Assembly: GCA_965201045.1 (NCBI GenBank)
Contig: OZ241746.1
Span: forward strand, 3,410,001-3,474,000
Reading direction: 5' to 3'
From: JAPORK01 sp026710285
GTDB taxonomy: Bacteria; Pseudomonadota; Gammaproteobacteria; Pseudomonadales; Endozoicomonadaceae
DNA: 64,000 nucleotides
Position numbers and translations under genes: made by a program. How positions within the stretch are numbered: position 1 is the first letter of the stretch; every line of letters starts with the position of its first letter. Positions 46,646-57,459 of the stretch are shown in pieces. Under the pieces are notes generated by a model. The model made no database searches, was not told the origin of the DNA, and was given only the letters and a program-made list of their open reading frames with translations.

Positions 46646-49600
46646 TTATAGATTAGTCTCTTTAAATAAATCTATATCGAATTTACCAGTATCATCATGT
46701 GTTTTGTCTGTAAGTGTTCTAAATGTATTAGAGTGATCATCATTGCCATTTTTTTCGGATTCAGACATTTTCTCTTTATTAACATTGTATTTTGTAACAT
46801 TGTATTTTTTGTTCATGTAGATTTTAGCACCCACAGCAGCTGCTCCTGTACCACCTATTAAAGCAACTCCCCCAACAATAGCTCCAACAATAGCTCCGAC
46901 ATTCTGTATTTTGGATGTTGATTGTGATGTTGTCTCTGGTATTCCCTGAGATGTTGTCTCTGGTATTACTTGAGATGTTGTCTCTGGTATTACTTGAGAT
47001 GTTATTTGTAGTATTCCCTGAGATGTTGTCTCTGGTATTACTTGAGATGTTGTCTCTGGTATTCCCTGAGATGTTGTCTCTGGTATTACTTGAGATGTTG
47101 TTTGTAGTATTCCCTGAGATGTTGTTTGAGTTGTTGTCTCAGATGTTGTATTAGGTGTCGTCATCTCAGGTGTTGACTGTAATGTTGGAACAGATGTTGA
47201 CTGTGATGGTAGTCGTAATGTTGCCTGAGATGTTGTCTCAGATGTTGTATTAGGTGTTATCTTAGATGTTGTCTCAAGAGCTGACGGTAATGTTGTCTTA
47301 GGTATTATCTCAGATGTTGTATTAAGTGTCATCATCTCAGGTGTTGACTGTAATGTTGGAACAGATGTTGACTGTGATGGTAGTCGTAATGTTGCCTGAG
47401 ATGTTGTTTGAGATGTTGTCTCAGATGTTGTATTAGGTGTTGTCTTAGATGTTGTCTCAAGAGCTGACGGTAATGTTGTCTTAGGTATTATCTCAGATGT
47501 TGTATTAAGTGTCATCATCTCAGGTGTTGACTGTAATGTTGGAACAGATGTTGACTGTGATGGTAGTCGTAATGTTGCCTGAGATGTTGTTTGATTTGTT
47601 GTCTCAGATGTTGTATTAAGTGTTATCTTAGACGTTGTCTCAAGAGCTGACGGTAATGTTGTCTTAGGTATTATCTCAGATGTTGTATTAAGTGTCATCA
47701 TCTCAGGTGTTGACTGTAATGTTGGAACAGATGTTGACTGTGATGGTAGTCGTAATGTTGCCTGAGATGTTGTTTGATTTGTTGTCTCAGATGTTGTATT
47801 AAGTGTTATCTTAGACGTTGTCTCAAGAGCTGACGGTAATGTTGTCTTAGGTATTATCTCAGATGTTGTATTAAGTGTCATCATCTCAGGTGTTGACTGT
47901 AATGTTGGAACAGATGTTGACTGTGATGTTAGCCGTGATACTGCCTGAGATGTTGATTGTAGTATTGTCTGTGAGGTTGTATTAGATGTCGTTATCTCAG
48001 GTGTTGACTGTAATGTTGGAACAGATGTTGACTGTGATGTTAGCCGTGATACTGCCTGAGATGTTGATTGTAGTGTTGTCTGTGATGTTATATTAGGTGT
48101 CGTCATCTCAGTTGTTGACTGTAATGTTGGAACAGATGTTGACTGTGATGTTAGCCGTGATACTGCCTGAGATGTTGATTGTAGTATTGTCTGTGATGTT
48201 GTATTAGATGTCGTTATCTCAGGTGTTGACTGTAATGTTGGAACAGATGTTGATTGTGATGTTAGCCGTGATACTGCCTGAGATGTTGATTGTAGTGTTG
48301 TCTGTGATGTTGTATTAGGTGTCGTCATCTCAGGAGTTGACTGTAATGTTGGAACAGATGTTGACTGTGATGGTAGTCGTAATGTTGTCTGAGATGTTGT
48401 TTGAGTTGTTGTCTCAGATGTTGTATTAAGTGTTATCTTAGATGTTGTCTCAAGAGCTGACGGTAATGTTGTCTTAGGTATTATCTCAGATGTTGTATTA
48501 GGTGTTGACTGTAATGTTGGAACAGATGTTGACTTTGATGTTAGCCGTGATACTGGTTGAGATGTTGATTGTAGTGTTGTCTGTGATGTTGTATTAGGTG
48601 TCATCATCTCAGGTGTTGACTGTAATGTTGGAACAGATGTTGACTGTGATGGTAGTCGTAATGTTGTCTGAGATGTTGTTTGAGTTGTTGTCTCAGATGT
48701 TGTATTAAGTGTTATATTAGATGTTGTCTCAAGAGCTGACGGTAATGTTGTCTTAGGTATTATCTCAGATGTTGTATTAGGTGTTGACTGTAATGTTGGA
48801 ACAGATGTTGACTTTGATGGTAGTCGTAATGTTGTCTGAGATGTTGTTTGAGTTGTTGTCTCAGATGTTGTATTAAGTGTTATCTTAGATGTTGTCTCAA
48901 GAGCTGACGGTAATGTTGTCTTAGGTATTATCTCAGATGTTGTATTAGGTGTTGACTGTAATGTTGGAACAGATGTTGACTTTGATGTTAGCCGTGATAC
49001 TGGCTGAGATGTTGATTGTAGTGTTGTCTGTGATGTTGTATTAGGTGTCATCATCTTAGATGTTGACTGTAATGTTGGAACAGATGTTGACTGTGATGGT
49101 AGTCGTAATGTTGTCTGAGATGTTGTTTGAGTTGTTGTCTCAGATGTTGTATTAAGTGTTATCTTAGATGTTGTCTCAAGAGCTGACGGTAATGTTGTCT
49201 TAGGTATTATCTCAGATGTTGTATTAGGTGTTGACTGTAATGTTGGAACAGATGTTGACTTTGATGTTAGCCGTGATACTGCCTGAGATGTTGATTGTAG
49301 TGTTGTCTGTGATGTCATCTCAGTTGTTGACTGTAATGTTGGAACAGATGTTGACTGTGATGTTAGCCGTGATACTGCCTGAGATGTTGATTGTAGTGTT
49401 GTCTGTGATGTCATCTTAGGTGTTGACTGTAATGTTGGAGCAGATGTTGAATTTGATATTAGCCGTGATACTGCCTGAGACGTTGATTGTAGTGTTATCT
49501 GTGATGTCATCTCAGGTGTCATCTCAGGTGTCATCTCAGGTGTCATCTCAGGTGTTGTATTAAGTGTTATTTCAGGTGTTATTTCAGGTGTTGTATTAGG

Positions 49601-52600
49601 TTTCATCTCAGATGTCATCTCAGGCATAATCTCAGTTGTCATCTCAGTTGTCATCTCAGGTATCATCTCAGTTGCTGACGGTAATATCTCAGGTCTTATC
49701 TCAGGTCTCATCGGTCTCATCGGTTTCATCGGTTTCATCGGTTTCATCGGTTTCGTTTCAGGTGTTTTCTCAGGTATTACATAAAGTGCTGAATCGAATG
49801 GTTCCTCTTGTGGTGATTGTAATCCTGAATCAGATGTTAGCTGTAATGTTTGTGATGGTGTTGCTTCGACAAGTGATGCCTGATCTGTATCTGTGCTTAC
49901 TACTTTACTACATTCACCATATTGAGGTATTGAAAGTCTGTGAGGAATGCCATCCAGCTCAAACTCTCCTCTGCGGAGCATGAGTACTTCATTGTCAATA
50001 ATCTCCAGCATATAATCAGCTTTCTCATCAAACAAATAATCGGGTTCTTCTGATATCTCCCAGCTGTCATCTCTTTCACCGCTTTGTATGTCGTAACGAG
50101 AAAACGTTAAATTTCCATTGCCGGGGAATTGATCATTAATTTGCTCTTTTGTTACTACATACAGATAACCTTCATCATAACCTGCTGTAATAAATCGTTC
50201 AGGAAGTAGTTTATAAGCAGCGTTAGCTTCACTGAGTGTATAGCGTTCCCCATTATATTCCAGAGGATATTGTATGATCGTGTTTGTTGTTTTGTTATGG
50301 GTAAAGACGGCATCCTTACTCAGTAACAGAGGGTTTTCTCCAGGGAAGCTATAGCTAATACTATTATATCTACCGTGATTTTTAACATCAAGGGGTAATG
50401 CACTTAACTGTATAGCAGATCCTGCTGTTTCAAACTGTGAAGGTTCAAGCTGTGCATATAAAGAAGCAACATATCGCTTGTGTAATAATAATAAAGTATT
50501 GTTAGCTATTACATGACTTACCGGAGGTGTATAAACAGCCGGATCATCCAAAGTTTGGTCACCTAAATGCTGATTATCAGAGGGAGGTTTATATAACCGT
50601 ATTGCACCATTAGCGCCAGGTTGACTAATATCAGTGATTCTGATCAATCCTTTGAGGTCCAGTTGATCATTGATTTCTGTTGATACTTCCGGATAGCGCT
50701 GACGACTTACCAGCAAAGTCTCATTTCCATTTGTAACAATAGAGTAAAAATCTTCATTTATATAATGACAGGAAATATCACATTCTTCTGCTTTGCATAT
50801 ATGCCGGTATGCTTTCCTCCAGCCGCCTGGTTTTGTAGTGTCTACCATGTTTTGAGTAGAGATTCCTTTTCTTATTGAAACGGCTTTGTCCAAGAAAGCC
50901 AGTGGAGCTTCAGCAATAAAATCCGGGACATTATGTAATCCGCCTGAATAAACGACTGTATCATTGTTGTAGTTTTTTGCTCCCCTACAGTATAATCTGA
51001 CTGGTCGCTGAGTGCAGTTATATTGATTGACAGAATCATGAGGACATTGTAATAAACTTGTTTCATTACCAACACAGTTTACATTATTTAGTCTAACAGG
51101 AAGTAATGAGTTTCTATGATCGGGTTTACTATGACCATCTCCATCAAAACCTATCTGACGACAGGCGACAAGACTGCTCGCATTAGAAAATCCCTGACTA
51201 CAGACAGTTCCCCACCATGAGGAGTCTATTCCTCTTGGGGCAGTCAATACTTCTAAACTACCACGACCTTCTATATTTGAAGGCTTACCACGATTAGTCA
51301 AACGAATATTATTAATCTCTGGTATATCCATGTAAAAAGAAATGTCTTTATAAATCAGTTTATTGTTGGTACCAGTAATTATTTTTGCTGTATTGCCCAG
51401 CACATTATTATTTAATGCTTTAAACATTGTAGCTTTCCCCTGTTGTTCCAGGTGATTAGTATTACCCGATACTTCAGTGGCGATTATTGCTGAACTTCTT
51501 TGGCTTAAAATAAAATTAGGGTTAGGACCAGAATCATATTTTACGACAATTTTGTTGTCATCACCTTCTATATTACCTGCCAGAGGTTGAGTGTGTAAAA
51601 CTGCAGCAAAGTCATCTGGTCGTTGTAATGTTGCCTCAATTCTATTATTATCTAGTATCTGTTTAGTGAGTGCAGGTTTAGCACCATCAATTGCAACGCC
51701 ATATTTCATTGGTATATTAACCTGAATATGACTACTGTTTACTGATTCAAAAAGAGGTATTCTGCCGTTTATTGGAAATTCATCCAGACTGTGCTCTCCT
51801 GTAGAGAAAGTACCACTAAATTCTGCCGGTACTACAGCTTCTGCAACAGTATGATTTAGAGGAATCATGCCACCATTAATACTTTCTGCTGCAATAAAAT
51901 CACCATAAGGAAATTCAGTCATTAAACGGGAAATATTTGCATTGCCTACATAAGTACACTGACCATTCGGAGCCAAACAATAATTATCTGGGGCGTTTAC
52001 TGAGTTTGCTGCAAAAAAGTAGGTTGGTACTGATACAGATGCTCCCGAACTAATACACTGACTGAGCATTAATGCACCGAAAACACATTTTGCAACTTTG
52101 TTTGCTGTCTTACTACTCCAGATGCTATTTTTGTAATTATCCTGAATGGCACCACTATCATCAGCTATAGAAATTTCTTTATCCTGGGCAGTAACAAGCT
52201 TTGGGTTTATACTATTCAGAGCAACGATATATTTTACAGGCTCACAATCTGCCCTTTCATTATGCCAGGTTAATGCCTGATCATAAATCTGTTGGCGCAG
52301 ATTGTTATCTGCATTAATTAAAATATGGCTATCTTTTTTACCCCTTAATCTGTTCCATACCCATTCAACTCCACCTTTGAAAGAGTGATAAACTTCCATT
52401 GCAACATTATTAATAGCTTCATCAGTCGTTCCACCATCATAGATATACCATTCCTCAGTATTCACAGGCGTATGCAAAACTGTTAATAGCCTCTCAAATT
52501 GAGGATCTTTTATTGTCCCCGGATGTTTTAAATGTTTCATCATTCCACTCAGTGTAAGCCAGCAGGGATTTTCTTTAGCTGTTGCTGAAGGAAGTTGGCT

Positions 52601-53008
52601 AAACGAATAAAGAGAGATCACTTCTTTTAATCCTGGTATAGAAGAAAAAAAAGTTTTACGTCTGTTGCCGTTTTCTCCTAAATGCTTATGTTCAGCTTCA
52701 AAGCTGTATTGATGTAATCTTTCTACCAGCTCATTGGGGTGATCTTCTTGCAGGGTTTGCAGCACTTCCATCGGTGTATTTGCCACCATGTTAGTCTGAT
52801 TTGTATGCGAGTTGTTTTCAGTGACAAATGTCCATTGTTTAGCCTCTGTTTGATTACCTATGCCTGCACTGTATGCCGGATTAATCATTAACAGGAAAAA
52901 GCTAAACATTAGTAATAGCGTGTTTACAAAAAATGGATACCACGGGTTTTTAACAGATCTTGCTACATATTTTTCTTGTTGTTTTAACGGGTAGTTCAAA
53001 GACCGCAT
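46646..53008 (-). CDS. Giant exported SRCR protein B with mucin-like repeats (2120 aa)
   Basis: The same architecture as A, but with a Ser/Thr/Pro-rich region of about 960 residues between the C-terminal module and the anchor. The start is the ATG at 53008, with GAGGAAA upstream. The SRCR domain (about 582-673) has WGTVCSQGF, ACRQIGF, NCVGNETSLLQC and NCTQ. The repeats begin with a MKPMKPM-RP stretch (near 1086-1103), then units of about 60 residues built from TLQSTPEM, TTSEIIPKTT, LPSALETTSK and LPSQSTSVP. A glycine-rich membrane helix (about 2040-2066) and an acidic tail end the protein. Mucin-like regions with SRCR domains resemble animal secreted glycoproteins; whether these Ser/Thr residues are glycosylated is unknown. 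Confidence 0.85.
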   Translation of the reverse strand: MRSLNYPLKQQEKYVARSVKNPWYPFFVNTLLLMFSFFLLMINPAYSAGIGNQTEAKQWTFVTENNSHTNQTNMVANTPMEVLQTLQEDHPNELVERLHQYSFEAEHKHLGENGNRRKTFFSSIPGLKEVISLYSFSQLPSATAKENPCWLTLSGMMKHLKHPGTIKDPQFERLLTVLHTPVNTEEWYIYDGGTTDEAINNVAMEVYHSFKGGVEWVWNRLRGKKDSHILINADNNLRQQIYDQALTWHNERADCEPVKYIVALNSINPKLVTAQDKEISIADDSGAIQDNYKNSIWSSKTANKVAKCVFGALMLSQCISSGASVSVPTYFFAANSVNAPDNYCLAPNGQCTYVGNANISRLMTEFPYGDFIAAESINGGMIPLNHTVAEAVVPAEFSGTFSTGEHSLDEFPINGRIPLFESVNSSHIQVNIPMKYGVAIDGAKPALTKQILDNNRIEATLQRPDDFAAVLHTQPLAGNIEGDDNKIVVKYDSGPNPNFILSQRSSAIIATEVSGNTNHLEQQGKATMFKALNNNVLGNTAKIITGTNNKLIYKDISFYMDIPEINNIRLTNRGKPSNIEGRGSLEVLTAPRGIDSSWWGTVCSQGFSNASSLVACRQIGFDGDGHSKPDHRNSLLPVRLNNVNCVGNETSLLQCPHDSVNQYNCTQRPVRLYCRGAKNYNNDTVVYSGGLHNVPDFIAEAPLAFLDKAVSIRKGISTQNMVDTTKPGGWRKAYRHICKAEECDISCHYINEDFYSIVTNGNETLLVSRQRYPEVSTEINDQLDLKGLIRITDISQPGANGAIRLYKPPSDNQHLGDQTLDDPAVYTPPVSHVIANNTLLLLHKRYVASLYAQLEPSQFETAGSAIQLSALPLDVKNHGRYNSISYSFPGENPLLLSKDAVFTHNKTTNTIIQYPLEYNGERYTLSEANAAYKLLPERFITAGYDEGYLYVVTKEQINDQFPGNGNLTFSRYDIQSGERDDSWEISEEPDYLFDEKADYMLEIIDNEVLMLRRGEFELDGIPHRLSIPQYGECSKVVSTDTDQASLVEATPSQTLQLTSDSGLQSPQEEPFDSALYVIPEKTPETKPMKPMKPMKPMRPMRPEIRPEILPSATEMIPEMTTEMTTEIMPEMTSEMKPNTTPEITPEITLNTTPEMTPEMTPEMTPEMTSQITLQSTSQAVSRLISNSTSAPTLQSTPKMTSQTTLQSTSQAVSRLTSQSTSVPTLQSTTEMTSQTTLQSTSQAVSRLTSKSTSVPTLQSTPNTTSEIIPKTTLPSALETTSKITLNTTSETTTQTTSQTTLRLPSQSTSVPTLQSTSKMMTPNTTSQTTLQSTSQPVSRLTSKSTSVPTLQSTPNTTSEIIPKTTLPSALETTSKITLNTTSETTTQTTSQTTLRLPSKSTSVPTLQSTPNTTSEIIPKTTLPSALETTSNITLNTTSETTTQTTSQTTLRLPSQSTSVPTLQSTPEMMTPNTTSQTTLQSTSQPVSRLTSKSTSVPTLQSTPNTTSEIIPKTTLPSALETTSKITLNTTSETTTQTTSQTTLRLPSQSTSVPTLQSTPEMTTPNTTSQTTLQSTSQAVSRLTSQSTSVPTLQSTPEITTSNTTSQTILQSTSQAVSRLTSQSTSVPTLQSTTEMTTPNITSQTTLQSTSQAVSRLTSQSTSVPTLQSTPEITTSNTTSQTILQSTSQAVSRLTSQSTSVPTLQSTPEMMTLNTTSEIIPKTTLPSALETTSKITLNTTSETTNQTTSQATLRLPSQSTSVPTLQSTPEMMTLNTTSEIIPKTTLPSALETTSKITLNTTSETTNQTTSQATLRLPSQSTSVPTLQSTPEMMTLNTTSEIIPKTTLPSALETTSKTTPNTTSETTSQTTSQATLRLPSQSTSVPTLQSTPEMMTLNTTSEIIPKTTLPSALETTSKITPNTTSETTSQATLRLPSQSTSVPTLQSTPEMTTPNTTSETTTQTTSQGILQTTSQVIPETTSQGIPETTSQVIPETTSQGILQITSQVIPETTSQVIPETTSQGIPETTSQSTSKIQNVGAIVGAIVGGVALIGGTGAAAVGAKIYMNKKYNVTKYNVNKEKMSESEKNGNDDHSNTFRTLTDKTHDDTGKFDIDLFKETNL
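46915..49800 (-). repeat. Tandem repeats encoding the mucin-like region of protein B
   Basis: About 2.9 kb of imperfect tandem repeats, mostly with periods near 180 bases (61 codons) and shorter modules (e.g. 36-48 bases at the ends: gttgtctctggtattacttg, and atctcaggtgtc at 49500-49560). The near-identical neighbouring units suggest ongoing expansion and contraction. Assembly errors are also easy here. Confidence 0.9.
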
Positions 53009-53555
53009 ACTAAATTTCCTCATACAGATTAATTAAATTATTATATTGTTCCTCTGACATAATAATTTTCAGAGGAATTATTATCGTGTCTGTTATTGCA
53101 AGGTATTTTTTTTTCAGTATCAGAATATAGGTAACAATGGCTTATATGTACAATAGAAATTTTATTAATATTTTTTGTCATATGTCTTATAAGTTGTTAT
53201 GTAGTCTGTTTTAAAAGTCAGGTTTATATTTTTTATCTATATTACTTGTTAAACGCATATTGATTATTTATCCTGTAAACGTAAATGGTTTTTGCTCATT
53301 TTCAGCAACACCAATGAGTAAATGTTTTGTGTGGATTATAAAAGACCTTAATAAAGACTTCTGTTGTTTATAAGAGTGATTGATTAAATATTATTAACAT
53401 ATAACCAAAATTATCAGGATTAACGACCAGTCCCTGGTCAGAAAAAAACAGCATTAATTATTCATTACATTATCTGCTACCATCAGAGCAAAGGTTTTAT
53501 CCCGGGTCCATAACCGATGGTGATTTTAGTGTACTTTTAAATAAAATCATAAGTG
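53009..53555 (-). promoter_or_regulatory. 5' leader region of SRCR gene B and spacer to gene C
   Basis: Contains the conserved leader element (cagaatataggtaacaatgg near 53118) and the shared promoter palindrome at 53424-53440. The promoter lies about 420 bases before the start codon, farther than in the other genes because of an insertion in the leader. No gene. Confidence 0.5.
53411..53440 (-). promoter_or_regulatory. Shared SRCR promoter box, gene B
   Basis: On the minus strand CTGACC is followed after 17 bases by CCTGAT. The palindrome TGACCAGGGACTGGTCG differs at one central base and at one end from the gene C and D copies. The -35 box is weaker than in the other genes. Confidence 0.45.
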
Positions 53556-56500
53556 CTACATTTCAGTTTCTTCAATTAAAGGATTTGTATCGTTATTTTC
53601 AGATTGATCAGGTTCAGATAGTAAATTATCAGTGTTATTGTTATTGCTCTTTTTATTGCCACAGAGGTTAACCAGAATGGCACCCACTATTATTACACCA
53701 ATTATACCAGCAGCGGGTCCCATAGAAGCTTTTATAATATTGTCTGATGATGTTGAATCTGGTATTGATTGGGATGTTGAATTTGACGTTGATGGGGGTA
53801 TTAAATAGGGGGTTCCGGTTTGAGAAGACATTCCGGTATGCACCTGATTAATTTGTATTTCACTGCATCCACCACCCTGAGGTATTCGAAGACCGTAAGG
53901 AATACCGTTAAGAATAAAAATTTGATCTCTGCGGATTAATTTTATTTCATCGCCATTAAAAGACATTTCATAACTATTCGCTTCATTAAAGAAATTGTCA
54001 GGTTGTTCTGATCTTTCCCAGTCGTTATCTTTTTCACCACTTTGCAGATTGTAACGGGAAAAGATTAAACGCTTACTGTTAACAGAATTGTTAGGAACCT
54101 CCTGTGTTGTTACAACATAAAAATAATCACCATCTTTGCCAGCCGTAATAAGTGGTTCAGGGGGTAATTGATAAGTAATATTGCCTTTATCAAGTGTATA
54201 GTGTTCTCCATTATACTTCAGTGGATGTTGTATGATCGTGTTTTCTGCCTGATTGTGGGTAAAGGCTGCATTTTCACTCAGCAGTAATGCATTTTCTCCG
54301 GGAAAGTCATATCTAGTACTATTGTATGTACTATCACCGGTTACATCAAGAGATAGTTCACCTAACTGTATACCAGGTATTTCATTGTTATAATCTAAAT
54401 AGGATATTGAATGTCCTAAATTTTCTGAGTTATAAGGGTTGCGATATGTTACATATCTGTGAAATGACAACAAACTACCATTAATTACTATTTCACTCAC
54501 AGGAGGTGTATAGATAGCCGGATCGTTAAAACTTAGTTTGCCCAGATGCGAATCAGAGCGTGGTTGATATAACTTTATTGTACCATTAGCACCACGTTGA
54601 CTGATATCTGTGATCCGAATCAATCCTTTGGCATCAGTTATTCTTCCCGAATTAAAAAAGGAGTGTAAGTTCATTCTTGCAGGATAATACTGATGACTCA
54701 CCAGTAAAGTTTTGTTTCCATACCTGATAACAGAATAAAGCTTCTCATTTACATAATGGCAGGAAATATCACACTGTTCTGATGTACACAGATGTTCGTA
54801 GGCTTTTCTCCAGTCAGCTGGTTGTGTCGTGCGTACACTATTTTTTTGCGAAAATTTACCAAAATCCAGAAAACCATCTTTATCTAGCAAAATAAATGAA
54901 GCTTTATTAATTGATGTGGGTGAGTACCGGGATATGCCTGAATATAAAACGGCATCATTGTTATAGTTTTTTTCTTTCATGCAATACACTGCAACAGGTG
55001 GTTCAGTGCAATTAGACTCATCTACAGTGTCATAGGGGCATTGTAGCAGGGATGCTTCATTACCGGTACACCTGATATTGCGGAGTATCGCTGGGAGTGA
55101 GAACTCATTATTATCTGTATAGCTTTTGCTATTTCCGGTAAAACCCAGCTGACGACATGCTACCTTACTATTTGCATGAGAAAATCTCTGACTACAGATT
55201 GCTCTCCAACCAAAGTCATTCGTTCCTTCAATGGGAGCGGCTATTTCTAAAGTACCATTTCCTTCTGCACTACTGAGAATAGAATTAGCATTGTTGGTTA
55301 AAGCGATCTTATTAGGATTCAATGCTCTGTTAACTATAAAAGCACCCTTTTGAATCAACTTATTGTCAGTGCCGGAAATTATTTTTGCTATATTGCCTGG
55401 CACGTCATTATCTATTGTTCTGACAATTTGCACTGCTCCCTGATGTTCCAAATGATTATGGTTGCCTGAGACTTCGGTAGCAATTATTCCTGTACTCTTC
55501 TGTACTAAAACGTTATAAAAGTAAGAGTACTGACTATCTCGTTGTGTATCATGTTTTACAATTAACTTGCTATTATTACCTTGTATGTTCCCCACTATCG
55601 GGTGAGTATAGTAAAAACCAGAATATTTGTCTGACCATTGCAGAGTTGTTTCTATTCGGTTAGAATGTAGCACTCTTCGGGTAAGTAAAGATTGAGCATT
55701 ATCAGGTACACTACCCAGTTTTACTGGTATATTACATTTTATAAAGCTATTATTTACTGATTCAAAAAGAGGTATTCTGCCGTTTATTGGAAATCCATCC
55801 AGACTGTGCTCTCCTGTAGAGAAAGTACCGCTAAATTCTTCCGGTACTACAGCTTCTGCAACAGCATGATTTAGAGGGATCATGCCACCATTAATACTTT
55901 CTGCTGCAATAAAATCACCACCAGGAAATTCAGTCATTAAACGGGAAATATTAGCATTGCCTACATAAGTACACTGACCATTCGGAGCCAGACAATAATT
56001 ATTTACTGAGTTTGCTGTAAAAAAGTAGGTTGGTACTGATACAGATGCTCCCAAACTAAAACACTGACTGATCATCAATGCACTGAAAAGACATTTTTCA
56101 ATTTTGTTGAATGGCTTACTACTTTCGCTGCTATTTGTGTAATTATCCTGCGTATCATCACTTTTATAAGCTGTCGAATTTTCCTCATTCTGCACGGTAG
56201 CAAGCTTTGGATTTATATCATCCAGAGTAACGATATATTTTACAGACTCAGTCTTTGCTCTTTTGTTATGCCAGGTTAATACCTGTTTATAAATCTGTTG
56301 GCGCAGGATGTTATTATCTGTATTAATTAAAGTATTATTATCTTCTTTACCCTGCAATCTGTTCCATATCCATTTAAATCCACGTTTGAAAGAGTGATAA
56401 GCCTCCATGGCAACATTATTAATGGCTTCATCAATGGTTCCGCCATCATAGATATACCATTCTTCAGTATTCAGAGGAGCATGTAAAATTTTTAATAGCT

Positions 56501-57017
56501 TCTCAAATTGAGGGTCTTTTGCTTCTTTTTTCTGTTGTAAATGTTCCATCATTCCGCTTAGCGTAAGCCAGCAGGGATTTTCCCGAATTATTGCTGAAGG
56601 GAGTTTGCTCAAAGAATAGACAGAGATTACTTCTTTTAACCCCGGGATAGAAGAGAAATAGGTTTTACGTTTGTTGTCGTTTTCTCCTAAATGCGTATGT
56701 TTAGCCTCAAAACTGAAATTATGTAATATTTCTACCTGCTGATTAGGAAAAGCTTTTTGCAAGATTTGCAGTACTTGCATAGGTGTCTCTACCAGTATGT
56801 TAGCCGGATTTACATGCAAGTCTTCTTCAGTTACAAATGTCCATTGCTCAGCCTGTGTTTGATTATCAGTGTCTGCACTATATGCCAAATTAATCATTAC
56901 CAGGAAAAAGCTAAATATTAGTAACAAGATATTTAAAAAAAATGAATGCCACTTGTTTTTCAAAGGTCTGACGACATGTCCTTTTTTTTGTTTTAACCGG
57001 TAGTTCAAAGACTGCAT
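53556..57017 (-). CDS. Giant exported SRCR-domain protein C (1153 aa)
   Basis: The start is the ATG at 57017, seven bases after GAGGAG, giving MQSLNYRLKQKKGHV as in the paralogs. Signal segment, N-terminal domain (with YIYDGGTIDEAINNVAMEAY), hydrophobic stretch, beta-helix-like part (GNHNHLEHQG, GTDNKLIQKG), and SRCR domain (about 584-681: WRAICSQRF, ACRQLGF, RCTGNEASLLQC, NCTE, YC) occur in the family order. The C-terminal module is followed by a short Ser/Thr stalk, a membrane helix (about 1096-1119) and an Asn/Asp-rich tail. Function unknown. Confidence 0.85.
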   Translation of the reverse strand: MQSLNYRLKQKKGHVVRPLKNKWHSFFLNILLLIFSFFLVMINLAYSADTDNQTQAEQWTFVTEEDLHVNPANILVETPMQVLQILQKAFPNQQVEILHNFSFEAKHTHLGENDNKRKTYFSSIPGLKEVISVYSLSKLPSAIIRENPCWLTLSGMMEHLQQKKEAKDPQFEKLLKILHAPLNTEEWYIYDGGTIDEAINNVAMEAYHSFKRGFKWIWNRLQGKEDNNTLINTDNNILRQQIYKQVLTWHNKRAKTESVKYIVTLDDINPKLATVQNEENSTAYKSDDTQDNYTNSSESSKPFNKIEKCLFSALMISQCFSLGASVSVPTYFFTANSVNNYCLAPNGQCTYVGNANISRLMTEFPGGDFIAAESINGGMIPLNHAVAEAVVPEEFSGTFSTGEHSLDGFPINGRIPLFESVNNSFIKCNIPVKLGSVPDNAQSLLTRRVLHSNRIETTLQWSDKYSGFYYTHPIVGNIQGNNSKLIVKHDTQRDSQYSYFYNVLVQKSTGIIATEVSGNHNHLEHQGAVQIVRTIDNDVPGNIAKIISGTDNKLIQKGAFIVNRALNPNKIALTNNANSILSSAEGNGTLEIAAPIEGTNDFGWRAICSQRFSHANSKVACRQLGFTGNSKSYTDNNEFSLPAILRNIRCTGNEASLLQCPYDTVDESNCTEPPVAVYCMKEKNYNNDAVLYSGISRYSPTSINKASFILLDKDGFLDFGKFSQKNSVRTTQPADWRKAYEHLCTSEQCDISCHYVNEKLYSVIRYGNKTLLVSHQYYPARMNLHSFFNSGRITDAKGLIRITDISQRGANGTIKLYQPRSDSHLGKLSFNDPAIYTPPVSEIVINGSLLSFHRYVTYRNPYNSENLGHSISYLDYNNEIPGIQLGELSLDVTGDSTYNSTRYDFPGENALLLSENAAFTHNQAENTIIQHPLKYNGEHYTLDKGNITYQLPPEPLITAGKDGDYFYVVTTQEVPNNSVNSKRLIFSRYNLQSGEKDNDWERSEQPDNFFNEANSYEMSFNGDEIKLIRRDQIFILNGIPYGLRIPQGGGCSEIQINQVHTGMSSQTGTPYLIPPSTSNSTSQSIPDSTSSDNIIKASMGPAAGIIGVIIVGAILVNLCGNKKSNNNNTDNLLSEPDQSENNDTNPLIEETEM

Positions 57018-57459
57018 AATAAAGCTCCTCATAATCATACAGATCAATTGGGTTATTGTTTTTATGTTTATTTTTACTGAATATTTTTTTAAGTATCAGA
57101 ATATAGGTAACAATGATTTATATGTAAAACAGAAATTTTGTTAACATTTTAGATATATGAGATTATAAATATTTATGTTATTAATTTTAAAAAATATCTT
57201 TATTTAAAAAAGTGTACCAATGTCTTTTTTATTATTATAAATTAAAAGCCTTATATAAATAGATGAACAAAGTTATAGTATTAGGAATTATAATTAATGA
57301 CCAGTCCATGGTCAAATAAAATCATTAACTGTATCATCCGTTATAAACAGAACAAATATTTGATTTATGAAGCTGTTTCATTGAAATATATTCTACATTG
57401 AGTCCATAAATTATAGTGATTCGATTATTATTATGTTTGGATTTACAATCTATAAGAAT
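57018..57459 (-). promoter_or_regulatory. 5' leader region of SRCR gene C and spacer to gene D
   Basis: Contains the conserved leader element near 57095-57120 and the shared promoter box. The gene C copy of the promoter is the clearest of the four. No gene. Confidence 0.55.
57286..57314 (-). promoter_or_regulatory. Shared SRCR promoter box, gene C (best copy)
   Basis: On the minus strand TTGACC is followed after exactly 17 bases by TATAAT, near-perfect sigma70 consensus. The palindrome TGACCATGGACTGGTCA (57298-57314) covers the -35 box and runs into the spacer. Transcription would start about 260 bases before the start codon. Confidence 0.7.

Noticed and set aside
49480..49760. CRISPR-like short tandem units (atctcaggtgtc, ggtttcatc)
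   Set aside because: No spacer-repeat alternation; they are in-frame codon repeats (TPEM, KPM) inside the protein B gene.
46915..49983. Long plus-strand frames opposite the mucin-like repeats (for example 46915-47154 and 49636-49983)
   Set aside because: They are reverse-complement shadows of low-complexity Ser/Thr codons, made only of repeated Leu/Val/Met/Ser.
53424..53440. Palindrome GACCAG...CTGGTC read as a transcription terminator of the gene C transcript
   Set aside because: On the transcribed (minus) strand the T-run precedes the stem instead of following it, and the element lines up with a -10 box at 17-base spacing, so a promoter/operator fits better.
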